From Clostridia bacterium (GTDB lineage Bacteria; Bacillota; Clostridia; Oscillospirales; CAG-272), in NCBI GenBank assembly GCA_028720145.1, contig JAQYLJ010000005.1:72112-112068 (forward strand): a stretch of DNA of 39,957 bases, written 5' to 3'. A model generated the notes under the pieces. The model worked only from the letters and a program-made list of their open reading frames with translations. It searched no databases and had not been told where the DNA came from. Of the stretch, positions 15,211 to 22,603 are shown in pieces; the first letter of the stretch is position 1, and each line of letters starts with the position of its first letter. Made by a program: the position numbers and the translations under genes.

Positions 15211-15644
15211 TGCCACCAAAAAGCCCCCCGACCGAGCGGGGGGCGTGGGGGAGTAAAAGCGTCCGAATGGGCGGGGACGCGTGGGAGTCAAAGTCTTCAG
15301 TGCGCCGGAACCCATAGGGTTCCTCGTTGAGAATGCCACTACTCTGTTATGTCTTCTTTCTTTGGCGACGCATTCTCGCACAGGACTTCGTTCTCCTGCA
15401 CGCGCGCCGAATTGGAGCACAGATGCCTGCCACAAAAAAGCCTCCGCCCAAGCGGGGACGCGCGGGAGTCAAAGTCTCTGTGCTCGGAACCCGAGGGGTT
15501 CCTTGTTGAGAATGCATAGGCAAAGAGAAAAGGAGAGCGGAGCGACACATTCTCGCGCAGGACTTTTCCTCCTGCACGCGCGCCGAATTGGAGCACAGAT
15601 GCCTGCCACCAAAAAGCCCCCCGACCGAGCGGGGGGCTTTTTGG
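15211..15644. repeat. Palindromic tandem array apparently derived from tRNA-Gln fragments
   Basis: Three units start at 15211, 15428 and 15604 with TGCCACCAAAAAGCC or a near copy, so the periods are 217 and 176 bp. Units one and two share two well-conserved blocks: GGGGACGCG..GGGAGTCAAAG through GTTGAGAATGC, and CATTCTCGC..CAGGACTT through GAATTGGAGCACAGATGCC, separated by a variable ~35-bp spacer. Each unit is strongly self-complementary (GAGAATG/CATTCTC, CTGTGCTC/GAGCACAG, GCAGGA/TCCTGC). Pieces match the adjacent tRNA-Gln: GGAGTCAAAGTC equals its anticodon arm on the minus strand, while CAGGACTT..TCCTGCACGCGC resembles the same arm on the plus strand and TGCCACCAAAAAG its 3' end plus terminator. 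The third unit is a perfect 21-bp inverted repeat (15602-15622, 15631-15651) overlapping the tRNA 3' end. Apparent open frames here are unlikely to be genes. Confidence 0.8.
15611..15642. terminator. tRNA-Gln terminator
   Basis: AAAAAGCCCCCC and GGGGGGCTTTTT form a perfect stem with an 8-base loop, starting two bases after the encoded CCA of the minus-strand tRNA. It reads equally well on both strands. Similar but decayed hairpins begin units one and two of the adjacent array. Confidence 0.8.
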
Positions 15645-15721
15645 TGGCAGGGATAGCTGGACTCGAACCAGCGCGTGCAGGAGTCAAAGTCCTGTGCCTT
15701 AACCGACTTGGCTATATCCCT
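15645..15721 (-). tRNA. tRNA-Gln (anticodon UUG)
   Basis: On the minus strand a complete cloverleaf reads from the acceptor AGGGATA (15721-15715) to TATCCCT (15655-15649), discriminator G and an encoded CCA (15647-15645). The anticodon stem CAGGA/TCCTG encloses CTTTGAC with anticodon UUG at 15687-15685, decoding CAA and, by wobble, CAG. The D-arm GCCAAGTCGGTTAAGGC and T-arm CTGGTTCGAGTCCAG are canonical. A consensus promoter lies 14 bases upstream, and a terminator that is also the edge of the repeat array begins just after CCA. Confidence 0.97.
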
Positions 15722-15734
15722 ATAAGCGGATTAA

Positions 15735-15763
15735 ATTGTAGCACAACTTCGGGGGGTTGTCAA
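15735..15763 (-). promoter_or_regulatory. Promoter of tRNA-Gln
   Basis: Minus-strand TTGACA (15763-15758), 17-bp spacer, TACAAT (15740-15735), placing initiation a few bases before the tRNA 5' end. Confidence 0.85.
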
Positions 15764-15862
15764 CGGGTAACGCCGAAAAGATGCCGTTTTGGGCGTTTTC
15801 CTATATTGTGGCTATTGCGGCAGGGTTACGGGAGCGGGGACAGGGGACGCGCGGACTTCCAC

Positions 15863-15891
15863 TTGACTTTTCGGGCGGGGCGTGATACGCT
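15863..15891 (+). promoter_or_regulatory. Promoter of rnc
   Basis: TTGACT (15863-15868), 17-bp spacer, TACGCT (15886-15891), 27 bases before the rnc start. The -10 is weak. Confidence 0.6.
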
Positions 15892-15918
15892 ATCGTCAGA
15901 CAAACACGGGAGGCGCGT

Positions 15919-16668
15919 ATGACGGAGCAACAGAAAACGGAACTGGAGACAATCCTCGGCTATCACTTCAAAAACCCCATGCTGCTCGAACAGGCGTTCA
16001 CGCGCTCGTCGTATGTCAACGAGCAGGCGCAAGGGGGGCACCCCGCGCGCACACAATCGAACGAGGTGCTCGAATTTCTCGGAGACAGCGTGCTGTCCGC
16101 CGCGCTCGCCTATCTGCTCGTCAACCGCTATGGAGAGGTGAACGACCGAGGGCTCACGACCAAACTCGCGGAAGAGGACTTCACCATCATCAAGAGCAAC
16201 ATGAGCGACAAGCGCGCACTCGCCGCCGCCATTCGGCGGCTCGGGGTCAATCGCTATCTGAAAATCTCCCGCGGAGACAGAAACCAAAATGTCCTCGAAC
16301 AGGACTCTCCGAATGAGGACCTCTTCGAGAGCATCATCGCCGCCGTCGCCCTCGACTGCGGCATGGACTTCCCTGTCATTGTCGAGACGGTGAAACGGCT
16401 CGACGACATCGACCGCCTGCTCACCGTCAGCGGCGACCGCGCCCACGCGCAAAAGAATCCGAAAAGCGCCGTCAAAGAGTGGTGCGAGGGCAAACACATT
16501 CCCTACACCTACGAACTCATCGCTGCGGAAGGACCCGACCACGCGCGGACCTTCACCGTCCGTCTCACCGTCTCGGGCTATCCGTCCGTCACAGGTAGCG
16601 GGTCGAGCAAGCCCAAAGCGGAGATGTCCGCCGCCGCCGCTTTCCTCGCAATGAAAGAACAGAAATAA
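15919..16668 (+). CDS. rnc: Ribonuclease III
   Basis: 249 residues; GGGAGG precedes the ATG at 15919. RNase III cuts double-stranded RNA, maturing rRNA precursors and processing or degrading mRNA and antisense duplexes. The signature NEVLEFLGDSVL spans residues 48-59 and carries Glu52 and Asp56; the second acidic cluster is DLFESIIAAVALD near 133-145. A flexible linker leads to a C-terminal dsRNA-binding domain (about 175-249), recognised by NPKSAVKEWCEG and the GSGSSKPKAEMSAAAAFL end. In many Bacillota rnc sits with smc and ftsY; here it stands alone between tRNA-Gln and yebC with its own promoter and terminator. Confidence 0.95.
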   Translation: MTEQQKTELETILGYHFKNPMLLEQAFTRSSYVNEQAQGGHPARTQSNEVLEFLGDSVLSAALAYLLVNRYGEVNDRGLTTKLAEEDFTIIKSNMSDKRALAAAIRRLGVNRYLKISRGDRNQNVLEQDSPNEDLFESIIAAVALDCGMDFPVIVETVKRLDDIDRLLTVSGDRAHAQKNPKSAVKEWCEGKHIPYTYELIAAEGPDHARTFTVRLTVSGYPSVTGSGSSKPKAEMSAAAAFLAMKEQK

Positions 16669-16683
16669 TCATCTGATATAGTG

Positions 16684-16725
16684 AAAGAGGAGCCGAATTT
16701 ACGGCTCCTCTTTGTCTTTTCTTTT
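16684..16725 (+). terminator. Terminator of rnc
   Basis: A 12-bp perfect stem (16684-16695 with 16702-16713) and AATTTA loop, followed by a T-rich tail. Read from the minus strand it could also stop yebC transcripts, but only three U follow there. Confidence 0.85.
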
Positions 16726-16727
16726 TG

Positions 16728-17453
16728 TCAGGACTCCCAGTTGTGGAAGACGGCGGTCACATCGTCGTCCTCGTCCAGCTTTTCGAGCAGCAGGGTCATG
16801 AACTTGATATCGTCCTCGCTCGTGAGCGTGACATAGGAAGACGGCACCATCGCACGGTCGGCGCTCTCCAAGGTGTACCCCTTTTTGGTGAGTGCTTCCG
16901 CGACAGCGGTCACATCGTCGGTCTCGGTGTAGATTTCGTACACCCCGTCCGAGCCGTCAAAGTCGGTGGCACCCGCTTCGAGCGCCTCCTCCATGAGCTT
17001 CTCCTCGTCGATCTCGCCGTCCTCGTCGAGAATCTCGATCACGCCCTTTTCCTCAAACATGAAAGAGACGCAACCCGTGTTCCCCATATTGCCGTGATAC
17101 TTCGAGAAGTAGGAGCGGACATTACCTGCCGTACGGTTGCGGTTATCGGTCGCGGTCTCCACGATGACGGCGACCCCGGAAGGACCGTAGCCCTCGTAGG
17201 TGATTTCCTCAAAGTCGATGTCCTTCGCCTCGGAGAACTTTTTGAGGGTTCTCTCAATGTTGTCGTTCGGGACATTGTTGGCTTTCGCCTTGGCGATGAG
17301 TTCCCGCAGTTTGCTGTTGACATTCGGGTCGGGTCCGCCCGCTTTGATGGCGACCGCCATCTCTTTGCCGATACGCGTGAAAATCTTCGCCTTTGCGGCA
17401 TCGGATTTTTCTTTCTTGTGCTTGATGTTGTTCCACTTACTGTGTCCGCTCAT
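16728..17453 (-). CDS. yebC: YebC/PmpR (TACO1-type) translation or transcription factor
   Basis: 241 residues, typical length, with the family N-terminus MSGHSKWNNIKHKKEKSDAA and the conserved GGPDPNVNSKL, NVPNDNIERTLKK and YEGYGPSGVAVIVE stretches; the start follows AGGAG. The protein has three domains. Some members were described as DNA-binding regulators, while the mitochondrial relative TACO1 and recent bacterial work point to relief of ribosome stalling at proline-rich sequences. The gene lies 35 bp after argS in what looks like one transcript, a context that fits the translation role (inference). The acidic C-terminus (DEDDDVTAVFHNW) is normal for the family. Confidence 0.94.
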   Translation of the reverse strand: MSGHSKWNNIKHKKEKSDAAKAKIFTRIGKEMAVAIKAGGPDPNVNSKLRELIAKAKANNVPNDNIERTLKKFSEAKDIDFEEITYEGYGPSGVAVIVETATDNRNRTAGNVRSYFSKYHGNMGNTGCVSFMFEEKGVIEILDEDGEIDEEKLMEEALEAGATDFDGSDGVYEIYTETDDVTAVAEALTKKGYTLESADRAMVPSSYVTLTSEDDIKFMTLLLEKLDEDDDVTAVFHNWES

Positions 17454-17488
17454 GAGTATTCTCCTATCTAAATGAATCCTGAATTAAA

Positions 17489-19207
17489 TCAAATCTGTTC
17501 CGGCGATGCCATGCAAATGAGGTGCAGTCCCGTCTTTAAGACGCGGCTCGCGGCGGCGGTGAGTGCCACACGACTCTCGCGTTTCTCGGAATCCTCGCAA
17601 GAGAGAATGGGACATTCGTGATAGAACCTGTTGAATGCCGACGCGAGGTCGAGCAAATACCGCGTCACGATAGACGGCTCGTATTCTTCGAGTGCCGCGT
17701 TCACCCGTTCGGGGAACAGGGCAATCGTCTTGGCGAGTGCCGCCTCTTCGGGGGTCGCGTCCTGCGACTTCCACTTCGCCTCTCCCTCGTACTTTCTGAG
17801 TACCGAGCAGGTACGGGCATAGGTGTACTGGACATAGGGTCCCGTGTTCCCGTCGAACGAGAGCGCGTCTTCCAAAACGAAGTTGATATCCCGCATACGG
17901 TTATTCGAGAGATAGTGGAACACGATGGCACCCACGCCGACCTGTTCCGCGATGTCGTCCCGTCCCGCGAGCGCAGGGTTCTTCTCCACCATAATCTCTT
18001 TGACCTTCTCGATGGCGAGGGCAAAGAGGTCACGGAGCAGAACCACATTTCCCGTCCGCGTCGCGAGTTTCTCGCCGTTTAAGGACACCGTGCCGTAGGG
18101 TACATGGACGAGCCTGTCATACCACGGGTACCCCATCAGTTCCACCACCTTGAACCACTGGCGGAAGTGGAGACTCTGCTGTGCGCTCGTGACATAGACC
18201 ATGCGGTCGAAGTTGTAGGTCTCTTTCCGATAGACCGCCGCGGCGATGTCCCGCGTGGGGTACAGCGTGGAGCCGTCCCGTTTGAGAATCAGGCAGGGCG
18301 GCATCCCCCACTCTTCGAGGTCAACGATGGACGCGCCGTCGTCGATTTTGAGCAGTCCCATATCCCGCAGTTTCTGAACCTGCGCGGGCATTTTATCGGT
18401 GTAGAAACTCTCGCCGAGATAGGAATCGAAAGTGATTCCGAGCTGACGATAGGTCTTTTCGTATTCGGCGAGCGAAATCTCGACAAACCATTTCCACAGC
18501 GCGAGGTTCTCGGCGTCGCCCATTTCGAGTTTATGGAACTCGGCGCGGGACTCGTCCGCGAGGGCGGTGCCCTCCTCCTCGGCGATGGCGTTATTGATTC
18601 TCACATAGAGCGCGACCAAACGGTCGATGCCGCCCTCCTCAATCTCCTGTTTGTTGCCCCACTTCTTATAGGCGACAATCAGTTTCCCAAACTGGGTGCC
18701 CCAGTCCCCGAGATAGTTGATGCCGACGCAGTTCCAGCCGGCAAATTGATGAAGCAGTTTGAGCGAATGCCCGATGACGGTCGTCCCGAGATGCCCGATA
18801 TGAAAGGGTTTCGCCACATTCGGAGAGGAATAGTCGAAGACCGCGGTCTTCCCCGATCCGTTCAAGGGGGAGCCGTAAGTCTCGCCCCGCTCGGTGACCT
18901 CGGAAATCACTTTTGCCGCCAGAGCGGCACCGTCAAAGTAGAAATTCAAATACCCTTTGACCGCCTCGACCTTTTGGAAGAGCGGGTTATCCGCGAGTCC
19001 CGCGGCGAGGGCATCAGCAATCTGGACGGGTGCGCGGTGCAGGGTCTTCGAGAGCCGAAAACACGGGAGCGCGAGGTCTCCCATCGCGTCGTCCGGCGGG
19101 TATTCAAACATGCCGTATATTTCTTCACTCGAAATGCTCGCACCCGAAAACGCCTGCTCGGCAATCGCAGACAGGGTCTCGGCGGTGCGCTGTTTCAAAG
19201 AAATCAT
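17489..19207 (-). CDS. argS: Arginine-tRNA ligase
   Basis: 572 residues from the ATG at 19207, whose A is shared with the upstream TGA (TGATG). The longer in-frame start at 19384 lies inside the neighbouring gene and has no ArgRS-like sequence. This class I synthetase requires tRNA for arginine activation. The N-terminal Add-1 domain (about 1-115) recognises the tRNA D-loop; SSPNVAKPFHIGHLGTT is the HIGH motif region; GINYLGDWGTQFGKL follows; the KMSKS position reads EKLATRTGN, a form common in ArgRS. The C-terminal DALR anticodon-binding domain ends with VLKTGLHLICMASPEQI. Translation is probably coupled to the upstream kinase-like gene. Confidence 0.96.
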   Translation of the reverse strand: MISLKQRTAETLSAIAEQAFSGASISSEEIYGMFEYPPDDAMGDLALPCFRLSKTLHRAPVQIADALAAGLADNPLFQKVEAVKGYLNFYFDGAALAAKVISEVTERGETYGSPLNGSGKTAVFDYSSPNVAKPFHIGHLGTTVIGHSLKLLHQFAGWNCVGINYLGDWGTQFGKLIVAYKKWGNKQEIEEGGIDRLVALYVRINNAIAEEEGTALADESRAEFHKLEMGDAENLALWKWFVEISLAEYEKTYRQLGITFDSYLGESFYTDKMPAQVQKLRDMGLLKIDDGASIVDLEEWGMPPCLILKRDGSTLYPTRDIAAAVYRKETYNFDRMVYVTSAQQSLHFRQWFKVVELMGYPWYDRLVHVPYGTVSLNGEKLATRTGNVVLLRDLFALAIEKVKEIMVEKNPALAGRDDIAEQVGVGAIVFHYLSNNRMRDINFVLEDALSFDGNTGPYVQYTYARTCSVLRKYEGEAKWKSQDATPEEAALAKTIALFPERVNAALEEYEPSIVTRYLLDLASAFNRFYHECPILSCEDSEKRESRVALTAAASRVLKTGLHLICMASPEQI

Positions 19208-20028
19208 CAGAGTGTATCCTCCATTTTGACATAGTGTGCGGGGTCGACCGTCTCGTGCACGAGGGTCACGGGGACGAAGGTCCGCTCCGCGAGCGCATAG
19301 GCGAGCGCCACCTCGGGCGCACCCGTCAGATAGAAGTTGTCGTCCTGCGAGACGACCGTGGGCTTCTCCACTTCTCGCCCGCATTCCAGCGCGGTGTGGT
19401 AGGCATTCACCTTTTCCTCGTCCGGGGCATCATCCGGGTAGAAGAGCCGTTTCGGGGAGAGCAGGCAGGTCGGGGCATCTTCGCCCTCCTGCCATGCGCG
19501 GTACCCGCGCTCGATTTCGTCCGCGACTTCCTCGGGGGTGGCATAGGTGGTATCTACGACCAAATCGTAGTTAAAGAGGTCTTTGCAGTTGACATGATAG
19601 AGGTCAAAGTAGCGTTTTTTCTCGCTCTCTTTGCGCGCGCGGATGCGTGCCGCAGCCTCTTCCTCGGAGTCGAAATGCTCGGTGCTTCTCCCCGCGTTCA
19701 AGATGCGGAGCGCGGCGACCCGCGCGTCGGTCACGAGAAAGACGCGATACGACCCCTTGGTGAAGTGCCACGCCATGCGGGAGTCCACAATCATGCACTC
19801 GGGCTTGTCCGCAAGATGGGTCAGCGGTTCATCAATCTCCCAGTCGAGTTCGGGATGGGTCTCCATGTGAATATTGAACGCCGCGATGTCCATACCGAGA
19901 CGCGCCGCCACCTGTCGGGCGATTTTCCCCGTCCCGTAATAGGTCGCTCCGATGCGAGGGAGCAACAGATCGGCGACCGTGGATTTCCCACTGCCGAGGT
20001 CTCCTGCGAGTGTGATTTTATTCCGCAT
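19207..20028 (-). CDS. Cytidylate-kinase-like P-loop protein with C-terminal ParB/Srx-like region
   Basis: 273 residues. Residues 1 to about 175 look like the CMP kinase-like P-loop family: Walker A GDLGSGKST at 9-17, GATYYGTGKIARQVA, MIVDSRMAWHF, and an Arg/Lys-rich lid (RIRARKESEKKRYFDLY) followed by DLVVDTTYATPEEV. The last ~95 residues do not belong to that fold. They open with SPKRLFYPDDAPDEEKV and continue with EKPTVVSQDDNFYLTGA and ALAERTFVPVTLV, similar in layout to ParB/sulfiredoxin-like domains, but the usual Gly-x-x-Arg site is replaced by GAPEVALA. It could be a nucleotide or metabolite kinase with an inactive sensory tail (inference). It begins the transcript that includes argS, with a strong promoter and a 1-bp stop/start overlap. 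Confidence 0.7.
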   Translation of the reverse strand: MRNKITLAGDLGSGKSTVADLLLPRIGATYYGTGKIARQVAARLGMDIAAFNIHMETHPELDWEIDEPLTHLADKPECMIVDSRMAWHFTKGSYRVFLVTDARVAALRILNAGRSTEHFDSEEEAAARIRARKESEKKRYFDLYHVNCKDLFNYDLVVDTTYATPEEVADEIERGYRAWQEGEDAPTCLLSPKRLFYPDDAPDEEKVNAYHTALECGREVEKPTVVSQDDNFYLTGAPEVALAYALAERTFVPVTLVHETVDPAHYVKMEDTL

Positions 20029-20066
20029 ACATCTACCCCTCTTTTATATTCCAGTTTAACTGTATT

Positions 20067-20095
20067 ATTATATACCCCCGTTTTGTCGGTGTCAA
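20067..20095 (-). promoter_or_regulatory. Perfect consensus promoter for the kinase-like gene, argS and yebC
   Basis: Minus-strand TTGACA (20095-20090), 17-bp spacer, TATAAT (20072-20067), 38 bases before the start at 20028. Confidence 0.87.
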
Positions 20096-20123
20096 GAGGT
20101 GCTTTTTCGTGCCCCCTCGACAC

Positions 20124-20153
20124 AAAAACGGGGCGGCGGTGCCGTCCCGTTTT
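20124..20153 (-). terminator. Terminator of the ABC-F/rsmG unit
   Basis: On the minus strand AAAACGGG (20153-20146) pairs with CCCGTTTT (20132-20125), with an inner CGGC/GCCG stem and one mismatch, followed by another T. It lies about 70 bases after the rsmG stop and before the next promoter. Confidence 0.75.
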
Positions 20154-20220
20154 CGGAAGATCGTTGCAAAGTTTTGTCGGTAAAATTCCGAAGATTCCTC
20201 GGTGAAACCCTCAAGGTTTT

Positions 20221-20961
20221 TCAGAGGGGTTTCTTCGTGATTTGCGCCCATGTCCGCGGGTAGCCCGCAGGGGTTTTCTTTTGCTTTACGATTCTGATGA
20301 GCGCCCGCCCCTGCTCTCCGAGGACAGTAGAATGCAGCGGGGTATCGTCCACCTCCGCTATCTGCCCGCCGAGGATGGCGAGCGCGCGCTTCGCATCGGA
20401 CACCTCATAAGCCGCGTTCTTTCCTTTGAGGGCAATCACACTCCCGCCGACCCGCACGAACGGCAGGGTAATCTCGGAAAGGACGCGCAGTTCCGCGACA
20501 GCGCGGGCGACCGCGACATCATACTGTTCTCTCTCGGCGGGGTCGTTCCCCCCATCCTCGGCGCGCATGACCCGACAGGTCACGTTTTGGAGTCCGAGCA
20601 GGCGCGCGGTCTCTTCGACATACCGCACCTTTTTCTCGGTTGCATCCACGGCGAGGAGCCGTAAATCCGGGCGCAACACCGCAAGTGGGAGGGTCGGGAA
20701 ACCCGCCCCGCACCCGATGTCGATGACGCGCGCGTTCTTCGGGAGAACCTTCGCCGCCAAGGCGCAATCGGCATAGTGCAGATAGGCAATCTTGTCCGGC
20801 TCGCGAATGGCGGTGAGGTTATATTTCTCGCTCTCGGTGAGCAGGCGTTCGGTCAATGCGACAAAGGTCTTGACCTTATCAAAACTCAAAAGCCCGCCGA
20901 CACCGTTCTCGGAAAATGCTTTCTGAATCATCGCCCCGTGACGGGCGGCATCAAAGTCCAT
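20221..20961 (-). CDS. rsmG: 16S rRNA (guanine-527-N7)-methyltransferase
   Basis: 246 residues; AAAGGAGAG precedes the ATG at 20961. RsmG (GidB) uses S-adenosylmethionine to methylate N7 of G527 in the decoding-centre 530 loop; loss of this mark gives low-level streptomycin resistance in known bacteria. The N-terminal helical part carries LTESEKYNLTAIREPDKI; the Rossmann motif I is VIDIGCGAGFPTLPLAVLRP; later come LLAVDATEKKVRYVEE and VAVARAVAELRVL. Often rsmG lies near gidA/parA by the origin; here it is 31 bp downstream of the ABC-F gene, so that link is broken. Confidence 0.95.
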   Translation of the reverse strand: MDFDAARHGAMIQKAFSENGVGGLLSFDKVKTFVALTERLLTESEKYNLTAIREPDKIAYLHYADCALAAKVLPKNARVIDIGCGAGFPTLPLAVLRPDLRLLAVDATEKKVRYVEETARLLGLQNVTCRVMRAEDGGNDPAEREQYDVAVARAVAELRVLSEITLPFVRVGGSVIALKGKNAAYEVSDAKRALAILGGQIAEVDDTPLHSTVLGEQGRALIRIVKQKKTPAGYPRTWAQITKKPL

Positions 20962-20992
20962 TTCTGCTCTCCTTTCGGTTTTGTTTCCCTCA

Positions 20993-22603
20993 TTACTGGC
21001 GGGGCAACTCGCGCGGCAGCCGTCCGCGGGAGATGAGAAATTCCTCGTAGGTGCCGTGGTAGTCGGTCATGCCCTCGGGGGTAAGTTCAATCACCCGATT
21101 CGCGACCGTGTTCATGATTTCGTAGTCGTGAGAGGCAAAGAGAATGTTCCCCGCGAAGTCGCGCATCCCGTTGTTGACGGCGGTGATGGATTCGAGGTCG
21201 AGGTGGTTGGTCGGCTGGTCGATGATGAGGAAGTTCGAGCCGAAGAGCATCATGCGGGAGAACATACACCGCACTTTCTCGCCGCCCGACAGCACATTCA
21301 CCGGTTTATAGACCGCGTCGTTCGAGAAGAGCATCCGACCGAGGAAGCCGCGGAGATAGGTCTCTTTGGGATCGGAGGAGTAGGGGCGAATCCAGTCGAG
21401 AATGCTCTCGGTATGCCCCTCAAAATACGGGGTATTATCCCGCGGGAAATACGAGGTGGTGATGGAGACCCCGAAGTGGAACTTACCCGCCGTGGGCGTG
21501 AGTTCCTCCATCAGGCACTTAAAGAAAGCGGTAATCGAGCGCTCGTCGCCGATGAACCCGATTTTCTCGCCCCGTCCGACGAGGAACGAGACATCGTGGA
21601 ACAAAGTCTCGCCGTTCTCCGCGTACGAAAGCCCCTCGACCTGCAAAATGTCTTTCCCCGCCTCGCGGTCCATCTCAAAGCCGATGAACGGGTAACGGCG
21701 GGAGGATGCGGGGAGTTCCTCAATGGTAATCTTTTCGAGCAGTTTCCTGCGGGAGGTCGCCTGACTCGACTTCGACTTGTTCGCCGAGAAGCGCGCGATA
21801 AAGGTCTCGAGTTCCTTACGCTTTTCCTCGGCGCGCTTGTTCTGCTGTTTCATCATGCGCTGCATCATCTGCGAGGACTCGTACCAGAACTCGTAGTTCC
21901 CCACATACATTTTGATTTTGCCGTAGTCGATATCGACGATATTGGTGCAGACATCGTTTAGGAAATGGCGGTCATGGGACACCACGAGCACCGTGCCGAA
22001 GTAGTCCATGAAAAACTCTTCCAGCCACTCGACCGCTTCGAGGTCGAGACCGTTCGTCGGCTCGTCGAGCAGAATAATCCCCGGGTTCCCGAAGAGTGCC
22101 TGCGCCAAGAGCACTTTGACCTTTTGGCTCTCTTCCAAAGAGGACATGGTCTCGTAGAGGATGTCCACCGAAAGCCCAAGCCCCTGAATGAGCCGCGACG
22201 CGTCCGACTCGGCTTCCCATCCGCCCATCTCGGCGAACTCGCCTTCGAGCTCCGACGCGCGAATCCCATCTTCGTCCGAGAAGTCCTCTTTTGCGTACAG
22301 GGCGTCCTTCTCTTTCATCACATCGTAGAGCCGACGGTTCCCCATAATCACGGTGTCGAGCACGGTATATGCGTCAAACGCGAAGTGGTCCTGTCGGAGC
22401 ACCGACATACGGGTATTCGCGGAGACCGTAATCTCCCCTTTCGTGGGTTCGAGCTCTCCGCAAAGCAGTTTCAGAAAAGTGGATTTCCCCGCGCCGTTCG
22501 CGCCGATAATCCCATAGCAGTTCCCGTCCGTGAATTTGAGGTCCACATCTTTGAACAGCGTGTCGTTCCCGAAAGCAAAGGTCAGGTTACTGACTGTCAA
22601 CAT
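20993..22603 (-). CDS. ABC-F family ATPase (YkpA/YbiT-like)
   Basis: 536 residues from the ATG at 22603, chosen for the AAAGGA upstream and the canonical MLTVSNLTFAFG. Two nucleotide-binding domains and no membrane segments identify ABC-F, soluble factors that bind the ribosomal E site. NBD1 has an intact Walker A (GANGAGKST, 34-42) and Walker B (LLDEPTNGLD), with signature SLEESQKVKVL. A Lys/Arg-rich linker (MMKQQNKRAEEKRKELE) follows. NBD2 has a normal LSGGEKVRCM signature, but its Walker A position reads GDERSITAF, lacking the Gly-Lys-Ser/Thr, and its Walker B reads IIDQPTNHLD with Gln463 in place of the catalytic Glu. A degenerate second Walker A seems to occur in this subgroup; the Gln is less expected. 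It precedes rsmG by 31 bp. Confidence 0.9.
   Translation of the reverse strand: MLTVSNLTFAFGNDTLFKDVDLKFTDGNCYGIIGANGAGKSTFLKLLCGELEPTKGEITVSANTRMSVLRQDHFAFDAYTVLDTVIMGNRRLYDVMKEKDALYAKEDFSDEDGIRASELEGEFAEMGGWEAESDASRLIQGLGLSVDILYETMSSLEESQKVKVLLAQALFGNPGIILLDEPTNGLDLEAVEWLEEFFMDYFGTVLVVSHDRHFLNDVCTNIVDIDYGKIKMYVGNYEFWYESSQMMQRMMKQQNKRAEEKRKELETFIARFSANKSKSSQATSRRKLLEKITIEELPASSRRYPFIGFEMDREAGKDILQVEGLSYAENGETLFHDVSFLVGRGEKIGFIGDERSITAFFKCLMEELTPTAGKFHFGVSITTSYFPRDNTPYFEGHTESILDWIRPYSSDPKETYLRGFLGRMLFSNDAVYKPVNVLSGGEKVRCMFSRMMLFGSNFLIIDQPTNHLDLESITAVNNGMRDFAGNILFASHDYEIMNTVANRVIELTPEGMTDYHGTYEEFLISRGRLPRELPRQ

Noticed and set aside
15370-15440. A second functional tRNA on the plus strand within the array
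   Set aside because: Only an anticodon-arm-like hairpin and a CCA-like end can be seen; the D-arm, T-loop and acceptor pairing are missing.
15211-15644. CRISPR array
   Set aside because: Units are ~176-217 bp, internally palindromic and tRNA-like, with no short regular repeats, spacers or cas genes.
15281-15922. A plus-strand open frame of 213 codons, and shorter ones on both strands, across the tRNA array
   Set aside because: They are translations of tRNA-like repeats and the tRNA-Gln itself, lack ribosome sites, and repeat the same peptide because the DNA repeats.
19208-19384. N-terminal extension of argS by 59 codons
   Set aside because: The extension overlaps the upstream kinase-like gene, is Arg-rich and unlike ArgRS; the ATG at 19207 gives the canonical start.
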